In this document: positions 1 through 6,517 of the stretch, in pieces
Position numbering within the stretch: the stretch's first letter is position 1
How the letters are laid out: each line of letters begins with the position of its first letter
Assembly: GCF_018257575.1 (NCBI RefSeq)
Contig: NZ_JAERJP010000026.1
Span: 1-40,746 of the forward strand
Length of the DNA: 40,746 nucleotides
Source: Tatumella sp. JGM91
GTDB lineage: Bacteria; Pseudomonadota; Gammaproteobacteria; Enterobacterales; Enterobacteriaceae
Reading direction: 5' to 3'
The notes under the pieces: model-generated
The model's input: only the letters and a program-made list of their open reading frames with translations
Databases searched by the model: none
What the model was told of the DNA's origin: nothing
Position numbers and translations under genes: made by a program

Positions 1-76
1 GTAACGTTGAACCCGGAACGGGAAAAACAGGCGGCTTAAATTAACCGGGGGTGACAACTACCTTGACACTTACCGG
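1..76. mobile_element. Left copy of the 76-bp terminal repeat (probable insertion-sequence end)
   Basis: Bases 1-76 are identical to the reverse complement of 40670-40745. Identity stops at base 77, where an open reading frame clearly homologous to TssG begins without its N-terminus. A stop codon (TGA at 64-66) lies in the tssG frame inside the repeat. The simplest reading is that this is the tip of a multi-copy element whose body lies outside the window. No transposase is visible, and I do not recognise the family. Confidence 0.6.
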
Positions 77-813
77 ATATCTTCAACCACCGGTTGATTG
101 CCCAGTACTATCGCATCTGGCGTAAATACTCTTACCCGGCGACCTTCGAAGCGGGCGGCAGGGACAAAACCTCGCAGTATCTGCTGGGGCTGGCCGGGCT
201 CGGGGTTGACGGCTGTACGGACAGTATCGCGGCACCGGCCTCACGCTTTCTGGCGCTGCTGCCGGCCATGTTGCTGCCCGGACGGACTTCAGAGGGAATG
301 GTCGCGCTGGTGCGTCTGCTGGCACCCAACACCCGGGCGAAAATCTGGCACCATGACAAACGCAGTGTGCCGCTGAAAAAGCCCCTGACTATGAGCGTGC
401 GTCAGCCTGTTACCCTGGTAAACCGTCCGGTGATGGGCAACTATGCCACCGATGTTAACAGCCAGGTGCTGATGTGCCTGACGACCACACACCCTGCTGA
501 AGTTCAGGGCTGGTTGCCGGGCGGCGATCTTCACACCGACCTGATGGCGCTGCTGCATGTCTATCTCGGGTCACGGCTCGACGTCCGCCTGCAACTGTGT
601 GTCGCTCGCAGTCTGCTGCCTGATGCGATCATAAGCAGTAACCCGAAGGCGGGGGCGGTGCAGCTGGGCCGCACGGCTGTGATGCGACCGCTGAATGCGG
701 CTAACAGTGCATTACACCTTAACACAATCACTATTAACCCGGGCCGCTATCAACGGGTTCAGGAAAATCTGTACCGCAGGGAGACCGATGAATATGGCGA
801 ATACCGCTGGTAA
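76..813 (+). pseudogene. tssG: tssG (VasB/ImpH), T6SS baseplate protein, 5'-truncated
   Basis: TssG is a wedge component of the T6SS baseplate. The frame is open from base 76 (DIFNHRLIAQYYRIWRKY...), which matches the conserved TssG block 'FNHR...YYRxWxKY', and runs about 245 residues to the stop at 811-813. Full-length TssG is roughly 300-350 residues, so about 80-100 N-terminal residues are missing. The missing part falls exactly where the 76-bp terminal repeat abuts the gene, so the truncation is best explained by insertion or rearrangement at that element. The frame is otherwise uninterrupted. Its stop overlaps the next gene, tssJ, whose ATG is at 788, as in intact T6SS operons. A product starting at the internal TTG (94) is formally possible but unlikely to work. 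The family call rests on recognised sequence and on the tssJ neighbour. Confidence 0.8.
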
Positions 814-1326
814 ATTTCCCCTGGCTGCGCTGGCCGCGTGTATCACACTGATACTGGCGGGCTGTGGGCTGACGCAAAAAGTGACAGACGGCACCGTTGC
901 CGTGACCAAATCGATTTTTTATAAGCAGATAAAAACCCTGCATCTGGATATTCGCGCCCGCGAGGCCGTTAACAGCAATGCTGGCGGGGTTGCACTATCG
1001 ACGGTGGTGCGGATTTATCAACTTAAAGACCGCAAAACATTTGATACGACGGACTATCCGTCACTGTTTAACTATGACAGTCAGGCCATCAGGGCAGACC
1101 TGGTCGCGGAGAAAGATATCCGCCTGCAGCCGGGGGCGCGGTAACGGTCGATATGCCGATGGAGGAAGACGCGCAGTACGTGGCAGTGGCCGGGATGTTT
1201 ATGGCGCCGGACCAGATAAACAACAGCTGGCGTGTGGTTCTGGGCCGGGATGCTCTCGACCCGGATAAGGCCCGTGTTATCGAGGCGGGGAACAACCGCT
1301 TAATGTTAATACCAGTGAAGGAGTAG
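788..1326 (+). pseudogene. tssJ: tssJ (SciN-type) T6SS outer-membrane lipoprotein, frameshifted
   Basis: TssJ is the outer-membrane lipoprotein that anchors the TssJLM membrane complex. Translation from ATG 788 gives a lipoprotein signal with lipobox LAGC. A TssJ-type beta-sandwich region follows (VVRIYQLKDRKTFDTTDYPSLF), then a TAA at 1142-1144 right after LQPGAR. The missing C-terminal part continues without a gap in the frame starting at 1141 (VTVDMPMEEDAQYVAVAGMF...) to TAG 1324-1326. The break falls in a G/C-rich run (ccgggggcgcggtaac). A two-base CG gain or a one-base loss would explain it, and removing one CG restores ...QPGA-VTVDMP. The N-terminal overlap with tssG is normal operon structure. 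A base-calling error at the G run is an alternative. No other apparatus gene is present downstream. Confidence 0.8.
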
Positions 1327-1531
1327 CACTGCCGCAGTTTGTTTCAGGACAGACATGATCTGACTGCCGGTAAAACGTGCTTTCTGCAGAGAATCATCCC
1401 CGGTTCAGATTACGGGAAAATTCTGCGTATAAACACACCGGTTTTTCGGGGGATTACCGTATAGCTTCGGATGTTTTTTAACAGATGTGAGTAGACGCAG
1501 GGAAAGGGATAACCAATTGATAAAAAGCAAA

Positions 1532-1559
1532 AAACCAGATGTCCGCAGACATCTGGTTT
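1532..1559 (-). terminator. Rho-independent terminator of tRNA-Asn
   Basis: A perfect 12-bp stem (AAACCAGATGTC / GACATCTGGTTT) with a 4-base loop lies just past the CCA end of the tRNA. On the minus strand it is followed by a T-rich tract (plus-strand A-rich 1522-1531). Confidence 0.85.
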
Positions 1560-1567
1560 CTTTAATA

Positions 1568-1643
1568 TGGCTCCTCTGACTGGACTCGAACCAGTGACAT
1601 ACGGATTAACAGTCCGCCGTTCTACCGACTGAACTACAGAGGA
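1568..1643 (-). tRNA. tRNA-Asn (anticodon GTT)
   Basis: The reverse complement is a complete 76-nt tRNA that starts TCCTCTGTAGTTCAG, has the anticodon loop CTGTTAATC, a T-arm GGTTCGAGTCC and an encoded CCA end. As I recall it, it matches the enterobacterial Asn tRNA throughout. In E. coli several asn tRNA copies sit near nac, amn and yeeO, as this copy does here. It lies directly beside the T6SS fragment at 76-1326, and tRNA genes are common integration points for islands. No integrase or repeated tRNA 3' end is visible in the window. Confidence 0.97.
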
Positions 1644-1664
1644 ATCGTCGTGAAGACGGGGCGC

Positions 1665-1693
1665 ATAGTAACGACGGGCACCCGGCTTGTCAA
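1665..1693 (-). promoter_or_regulatory. sigma-70 promoter of tRNA-Asn
   Basis: On the minus strand a consensus -35 TTGACA (1688-1693) is separated by 17 bp from a -10 TACTAT (1665-1670). A GC-rich discriminator (GCGCCCCG) follows, typical of stringently controlled stable-RNA promoters. The tRNA 5' end lies about 21 bases downstream of the -10. Confidence 0.85.
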
Positions 1694-1925
1694 AAAGCTT
1701 TTGCTGTTGTGGTGACTGTTTGCTGATAAAACCGTCATTATGCTGAAACAACGGGGAAAGCGGGCGGATAATGTACAGCATTCCGTTGGCACCAGTTATC
1801 CGTAATATTCTCTGGTGGCGGGGTGTCATAAGTGATCGCGATGGGCGAGGGAGCAATTAATTCAGTCACAGCGGCCGGGCCATGGTGATACACCAGCCCC
1901 GGAATGCACTGCCTGCAAACATACT

Positions 1926-1940
1926 GCACTTAACTGGTGC
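1926..1940 (+). promoter_or_regulatory. Probable NtrC-binding site upstream of nac
   Basis: GCACTTAACTGGTGC is 15 bp long and has the spacing of the enterobacterial NtrC operator (GCAC N7 GTGC core). It sits about 150 bp upstream of the start expected from the sigma-54 promoter at 2062, a usual enhancer distance. The rest of 1694-2061 shows no convincing gene. Confidence 0.65.
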
Positions 1941-2061
1941 GTTTTTTTCTGTGCTCAGTGAGCATTTGCCATTAACCCGCAGGTTAAAAAAAGTACAATT
2001 ATGTGTTTTTTCATAGTGTTTTGGTTATGACAGATTGCCGGTTACTTTTTTTATTCGTTTC

Positions 2062-2077
2062 TGGCCCGGTTATTGCA
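2062..2077 (+). promoter_or_regulatory. sigma-54 promoter of nac
   Basis: TGGCCCGGTTATTGCA fits the -24/-12 consensus TGGCACG-N4-TTGCA with a single mismatch and correct spacing. It lies 65 bp before the nac ATG. In Klebsiella and E. coli, nac is transcribed by sigma-54 RNA polymerase with NtrC, so the site agrees with family knowledge. A short stem-loop (CCCGGGC-AAA-GCCCGGG, 2095-2111) falls in the predicted 5' leader. Confidence 0.85.
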
Positions 2078-2142
2078 AATTCCGAAATATCGAGCCCGGG
2101 CAAAGCCCGGGTTGAGTATCCGGATTTGGTGGCGGGGGAAAA

Positions 2143-3060
2143 ATGAATCTGAGACGTCTGAAATATTTTGTGAAAATTGTTGATATCGGTAGTCTGACCC
2201 GTGCAGCAGAAGTGCTGCATATTGCACAACCAGCGCTGAGTCAGCAGGTGGCGACTCTTGAAGGTGAAATGGATCAACAGTTACTGATCCGTACTAAACG
2301 CGGAGTGACGCCGACCGATGCCGGTAAAGTGCTTTATACGCATGCCCGTAATATATTACGGCAGTGTGAACAGGCACAGGTGGCGGTGAACAATGCAGGA
2401 CACACCATCAGCGGTCAGGTATCAATTGGTCTGGCCCCCGGGACCGCGGCTTCTTCGCTGGTCATGCCATTATTACAAAAACTGCGTGAAACCTGCCCTG
2501 AAGTTCTGGTCTATCTGCATGAAAACAGTGGTCATGCTCTCAATGAAAAGGTGCTTAATGGTCAGCTGGATATGGCTCTGTTGTATGACCGGACACCGGT
2601 TTCAGGCCTGATATGTCAGCCACTGCTGAAAGAAGAACTCTGGCTGGTCGGCAGCGGAATATCGCCGGGCCGGAATGTCGATTTATCAGATGTTGCGCAG
2701 ATGAATCTTTACCTGCCCCGTGATTACAGCGCAGTGCGTCAGCGGGTGGACGAGGCTTTCTCGCTGCGTCGTTTAAGTGCGCATATTATTGGCGAAATCG
2801 AATCCCTTTCTACCTTGTCAGCGGCAATTTCCAGCGGAATGGGAGTATCGGTACTGCCAGAGTCGGCAGCCCGGTCCCTGACTGCCCCGATTAATGGCTG
2901 GATGGCAAAAATTACTGCGCCATCATTACATCTTCCTTTATCACTGAATATTTCATCGGCATTGCCATTATCTGATTCTGCACAGGCAGTTAAAGAGTGC
3001 CTGCTTTCTCTGACCAAAGGCTCTTCCGTTGAAGAGCCTGAGCTTATGCTGGTCAGTTAA
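2143..3060 (+). CDS. nac: Nac, LysR-type nitrogen assimilation control regulator
   Basis: Nac couples the sigma-54/NtrC nitrogen-starvation response to sigma-70 promoters, activating nitrogen-catabolic genes and repressing gdhA-type genes without needing a co-inducer. The protein has 305 residues, the same length as E. coli Nac. Its N-terminal winged HTH (about residues 3-62, MNLRRLKYFVKIVDIGSL...AAEVLHIAQPALSQQ) is nearly identical to the known protein, and the C-terminus ends ELMLVS like ELQLVS in enteric Nac. The ATG at 2143 has GGGGGAAAA just upstream. Sigma-54 and NtrC sites precede it. In E. coli cbl lies beside nac, but here a purine permease follows, so cbl has been lost or moved. Transcription ends at the hairpin at 3079. 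Confidence 0.95.
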   Translation: MNLRRLKYFVKIVDIGSLTRAAEVLHIAQPALSQQVATLEGEMDQQLLIRTKRGVTPTDAGKVLYTHARNILRQCEQAQVAVNNAGHTISGQVSIGLAPGTAASSLVMPLLQKLRETCPEVLVYLHENSGHALNEKVLNGQLDMALLYDRTPVSGLICQPLLKEELWLVGSGISPGRNVDLSDVAQMNLYLPRDYSAVRQRVDEAFSLRRLSAHIIGEIESLSTLSAAISSGMGVSVLPESAARSLTAPINGWMAKITAPSLHLPLSLNISSALPLSDSAQAVKECLLSLTKGSSVEEPELMLVS

Positions 3061-3078
3061 TCATCAGATTTCCACTCA

Positions 3079-3111
3079 GATGCCGGATTACCGGCATCAA
3101 TCTGTTTTTTT
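3079..3111 (+). terminator. Probable terminator of nac
   Basis: A stem GATGCCGG-ATTA-CCGGCATC (3079-3098) is followed after six bases by a run of seven T. It starts 18 bases after the nac stop. The gap between stem and T run makes it slightly non-canonical. Confidence 0.65.
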
Positions 3112-3167
3112 ACTGCCTCTGAACAGAAAAATTTATTGCTCCCGGTGCCAGTGATCATTAGGATCGG

Positions 3168-3225
3168 CAGCCGGAAGGAAAACGTTTGCGCTCAGGCAGC
3201 GCAGGAAAACGTATTTTTCCGGCTG
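3168..3225. promoter_or_regulatory. Dyad with one strong and one weaker PurR-like box upstream of the purine permease
   Basis: The reverse complement of 3176-3191 reads GCGCAAACGTTTTCCT, very close to the PurR operator consensus ACGCAAACGTTTTCNT. A second, weaker copy (3203-3218, AGGAAAACGTATTTTT) lies 27 bp away. Both sit inside a larger inverted repeat with 9-bp outer arms, CAGCCGGAA (3168-3176) and TTCCGGCTG (3217-3225), and an inner dyad GCGCT...AGCGC. The gene downstream is a purine-base permease of the kind PurR controls. The rest of 3226-3400 shows only a weak ribosome binding site (AAAAGGGA) before ATG 3401. Confidence 0.65.
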
Positions 3226-3400
3226 TTAATTATATGAATCCGGACCCGTGCTATTCGATGGCATGGGTTTTGCTTGTTTAATTTTTTTCGGGGTGATGTG
3301 AGATAAGTTGTCTGCCGGTAGCCGGTCACAGGAAACTTGCTCTGAAATGCCGTAATAACAATGAGAATCGTGATCAGCGGTTTCGAAAAGGGATCTACTT

Positions 3401-4696
3401 ATGCTTGAAAAACTCTTTAAGCTGAAAGCAAACAAAACCAGTGTGCGTACCGAAGTCATTGCCGGTGTTACTACCTTCCTGGCAATGGCTTATATCCTGT
3501 TTGTGAATCCGGGCATTCTGGGTGCAACCGGAATGGACAAGGGTGCGGTATTTGTTGCGACCTGTCTGGCTGCGGCTATTGGCTCAGTATTAATGGGCAT
3601 GATTGCCAACTTACCCATCGCACTGGCGCCGGGAATGGGGTTAAACGCTTTCTTTACCTATACCGTGGTCCTGCATATGGGGTATCACTGGCAGGTTGCG
3701 CTGGGGGCGGTGTTTATTTCGGCGATACTTTTCTTTGCCTTATCTCTGTTTAAAATCCGCGAATGGATCATTCACAGTATTCCGATGGCATTGCGTTCGG
3801 CAATTGTTGCCGGAATCGGTCTGTTCCTGGCACTGATTGCCCTGGAAAGTGCCGGTATTGTGGTCGGTAACCCTGCGACTCTGGTGGGTATCGGTGATAT
3901 TACTAAGCCGGGTGCGTTGCTGGCATTACTCGGTTTCTTCCTGATCGTGGTGCTGGAAGCTCGTAAAGTGACCGGTTCGGTGCTGATTGGTATTCTGGCG
4001 ATCACGGCAATTTCGATGCTGACCGGGTTAACGCCTTTTTCCGGTATTTTCTCGGCACCACCGTCTCTGGCCCCGACTTTCCTGAAGCTGGATATTGCCG
4101 GTGCATTTAATGTCGGGCTGGTCAGCGTTATCTTTGCTTTCCTGTTTGTCGATGTGTTCGATAACTCCGGAACGCTGATTGGCGTAAGCCGTCGTGCGGG
4201 GCTGACAGATGATAAAGGCAATATCCCTGCGATGGGGCGGGCACTGATGGCCGACAGCATTGCTGCGTTGTTCGGTTCTTTACTCGGAACCTCAACCACC
4301 ACCAGTTTTGTTGAATCTGCTGCCGGCGTCAGTGCCGGAGGTCGTACTGGCCTGACATCGGTGGTGGTTGCTATCCTGTTCCTGTTATCATTATTCTTTT
4401 CGCCACTGGCAGGCAGTGTGCCAGCCTATGCGACAGCTCCGGCATTACTGTTTGTCGCGGTATTGATGACTTCCGGGCTGGCAGAAATTGACTGGAAAGA
4501 TATTACCACTGCTGCACCGGTAACAGTCACTGCCCTGGCAATGCCGTTTACTTACTCTATTGCTAACGGAATTGCGTTTGGGTTTATTACCTGGACGGTG
4601 GTGAAACTACTGAGCGGTCGCTTCCGTGAATTGAATCCGGCACTGATTATACTGTCGGTATTGTTTGTGATTAAGCTGGGTTGGTTAAGCGCCTGA
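3401..4696 (+). CDS. NCS2-family purine nucleobase permease (AzgA/AdeP/PbuG type)
   Basis: This is an inner-membrane proton symporter for purine bases, of the COG2252 subfamily that includes E. coli AdeP/AdeQ (adenine) and GhxP/GhxQ (guanine/hypoxanthine) and Bacillus PbuG. The 431 residues start with the typical TEVIAGVTTFLAMAYILFVNPGILG block. The pore-lining NCS2 signatures follow: APGMGLNAFFTYTVV near residue 80, DVFDNSGTLIGV near 250, and VESAAGVSAGGRTGLT near 305. About 12-14 hydrophobic segments are expected. The substrate cannot be fixed from sequence alone; the protein looks at least as close to PbuG as to AdeP. PurR-like boxes upstream and amn, a purine enzyme, convergent downstream suit a purine-salvage role. 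Confidence 0.88.
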   Translation: MLEKLFKLKANKTSVRTEVIAGVTTFLAMAYILFVNPGILGATGMDKGAVFVATCLAAAIGSVLMGMIANLPIALAPGMGLNAFFTYTVVLHMGYHWQVALGAVFISAILFFALSLFKIREWIIHSIPMALRSAIVAGIGLFLALIALESAGIVVGNPATLVGIGDITKPGALLALLGFFLIVVLEARKVTGSVLIGILAITAISMLTGLTPFSGIFSAPPSLAPTFLKLDIAGAFNVGLVSVIFAFLFVDVFDNSGTLIGVSRRAGLTDDKGNIPAMGRALMADSIAALFGSLLGTSTTTSFVESAAGVSAGGRTGLTSVVVAILFLLSLFFSPLAGSVPAYATAPALLFVAVLMTSGLAEIDWKDITTAAPVTVTALAMPFTYSIANGIAFGFITWTVVKLLSGRFRELNPALIILSVLFVIKLGWLSA

Positions 4697-4704
4697 CACT
4701 GAGG

Positions 4705-4730
4705 AAAAAAGGAGCCGCGGCTCCTTTTTT
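4705..4730. terminator. Bidirectional terminator between the purine permease and amn
   Basis: AAAAAAGGAGCC-GC-GGCTCCTTTTTT is a symmetrical GC stem with A and T runs on either side, so it can end transcription from both convergent genes. Confidence 0.92.
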
Positions 4731-4789
4731 CTGTTTATCACAGGGAGAAACCCGCGGGTTGTTGGCGGGATAAGCCGCAAACTACGGCC

Positions 4790-6238
4790 TTAGCGGAACG
4801 GTGGTTCATCAAACGTCCGCAGTTTCCGGGAATGCAACCTGTCTGCTTCAGCCTGCAACAAAGACACGGCACAGATACCGATATGCAGATGCTCAGAAAT
4901 CGCCCCTTCATAAAAGCGGTTCGCCTGACCCGGCAGTTTAATCTCTCCGTGTAACGGTTTATCTGAAACACACAGCAGGGTTCCGTAAGGCACACGGAAA
5001 CGATAGCCCTGGGCTGCAATAGTCGCACTTTCCATATCTACCGCAATTGCCCGGCTCTGATTAAAACGTAACGCATAGGCTGAATAGCGTAATTCCCAGT
5101 TCCGGTCATCGGTGGTGGCAACAGTTCCGGTGCGCAGCCGGCGTTTGATATCGTCGCCCTGCATACCGCTGACCTGCCGCGTGGCATCATAGAGAGCCCG
5201 CTGAACCTCAGCGATACTCGGTACCGGAATATCTGCAGGCAGCACCTGATCCAGTACATGGTCATCACGTAAATACGCATGGGCCAGGACATAATCACCG
5301 GTCTGCTGGCTTTCCCGCAAGCCGCCACAATGACCAATCATCAGCCAGGCATGGGGCCGCAACACCGCCAGATGGTCACAGATAGTTTTGGCATTAGAAG
5401 GACCGACACCGATATTAATCAGGGTAATGCCCCGTTTATTGTCAGCAATCAGATGCCAGGCGGGCATCTGATGTTTTTTCCACGCCAGGTCAGTAATAAT
5501 AGTTTCCGGTTGCTCGCTGTCGGCGGTAATTTCGATACCTCCGGCGCAGGCCAGTCGTGTATAAGGTGATGCAGGGTCACGGACCTGTGCCACAGCCCAG
5601 CGAACAAATTCATCCACATACCGGTTGTAGTTGGTAAACAGCACGAAAGGCTGGAAATCGGCGGTGCAGGTACCGGTATAGTGGCGTAATCGTGCCAGAG
5701 AGAAATCAGTACGCAACGCATCAAACTGCCCCAGCGGAAAGTCCTCATGACCGGATAATATGCCGTCAGAAACCTCATCACCAATATGAGAAAGATCAGT
5801 GGACGGAAAGTTGCGTGCGATAGTGGCCATCCTCTCTCTGTCAGCAGAGAAGTCCATTCCTTCAATAACATAAGGATAGGGAATTTCAGTCTGTGATGGC
5901 CTGACTTCAAGACTGAAGTCATATTCGCTGGCCAGCATCGACAGCTGTTCACGTAAATAATGCCGTAACAGGGCAGGTTGTGTGACAGTAGTAGAATAAC
6001 GCCCCTGGCGTGTGAAGCGGCCCCAGGCCCGAATACGGTTTTCTGCAGAGTTATCGCCTTGCCAGTGCAGAGATAACTCGGGGTAAACGAAAAGTCCTGC
6101 TTTACGGGCGACAGGGTCTGGCAGTTGTCCGCTGTGGCTATAGGTTTTCAGGGCCTCGCGCAATGCTTCCACAGAGGCACGGTATCCGGATTCAAGGGCA
6201 TCAAGTGCGCATTCTATATCTTCAGGTTGTACAGTCAT
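4790..6238 (-). CDS. amn: Amn, AMP nucleosidase
   Basis: Amn hydrolyses AMP to adenine and ribose 5-phosphate in the cytoplasm, helping set adenylate levels. The 482 residues match the 484 of E. coli Amn. The N-terminal AMP-nucleosidase domain (about 1-170) is followed by a nucleoside-phosphorylase-like catalytic domain containing IGVGPSNAKT, MIGHCGGLRESQ and AVDMESATIAAQG. The SDKP segment near residue 430 carries the aspartate expected to act in catalysis. ATG 6238 is followed by MTVQPEDIECALDALESGYRAS, a complete N-terminus. The gene is convergent with the purine permease and divergent from the yeeO-like gene. Its leader carries a hairpin (6257-6276) and a near-perfect 20-bp dyad (6278-6297). 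Confidence 0.95.
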   Translation of the reverse strand: MTVQPEDIECALDALESGYRASVEALREALKTYSHSGQLPDPVARKAGLFVYPELSLHWQGDNSAENRIRAWGRFTRQGRYSTTVTQPALLRHYLREQLSMLASEYDFSLEVRPSQTEIPYPYVIEGMDFSADRERMATIARNFPSTDLSHIGDEVSDGILSGHEDFPLGQFDALRTDFSLARLRHYTGTCTADFQPFVLFTNYNRYVDEFVRWAVAQVRDPASPYTRLACAGGIEITADSEQPETIITDLAWKKHQMPAWHLIADNKRGITLINIGVGPSNAKTICDHLAVLRPHAWLMIGHCGGLRESQQTGDYVLAHAYLRDDHVLDQVLPADIPVPSIAEVQRALYDATRQVSGMQGDDIKRRLRTGTVATTDDRNWELRYSAYALRFNQSRAIAVDMESATIAAQGYRFRVPYGTLLCVSDKPLHGEIKLPGQANRFYEGAISEHLHIGICAVSLLQAEADRLHSRKLRTFDEPPFR

Positions 6239-6256
6239 AAATACTCCGCTACGTGG

Positions 6257-6297
6257 CCAGTCTGATGACAGACTGGCGGTTATCGGTACCGATTACC
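6257..6297 (-). promoter_or_regulatory. Hairpin and 20-bp dyad in the amn upstream region
   Basis: CCAGTCTG-ATGA-CAGACTGG (6257-6276) forms a perfect 8-bp stem only 18 bases before the amn start. Next to it, 6278-6297 is a near-perfect palindrome around the 12-bp core ATCGGTACCGAT. Neither matches an operator I can name. The first could be an mRNA structure and the second a protein-binding site. Confidence 0.45.
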
Positions 6298-6481
6298 AGC
6301 ATCTGCCGTTATTTTTCAGTTCGGGTTACTCCGAAAAAGAGCCGCTGAGTACCACCAGCTTTAGCCATTAACGGAAGACATTAAGAGGAAAAAATAATTA
6401 TTACACTAAAGATTCGTCAACTACTGTTAAGTAGTGTTTTGTGATGACGGAGAGTAGCGTTCTCCGGAAAAGACAGACAGT

Positions 6482-6511
6482 CCGGCTGGTTGTATAACAC
6501 AACCAGGCCGG
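6482..6511 (+). promoter_or_regulatory. Stable stem-loop in the leader of the yeeO-like gene
   Basis: CCGGCTGGTTGT and ACAACCAGGCCGG pair across a 5-base loop (ATAAC) with one bulged base, ending 7 bases before the annotated GTG start. Weaker stems flank it: CTACT-GTTA-AGTAG near 6422-6435, GGAGA...TCTCC near 6450-6466, and TTCGG...CCGAA near 6529-6547. The series looks like a structured mRNA leader. No known riboswitch consensus was recognised. Confidence 0.5.
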
Positions 6512-6517
6512 CAATCC

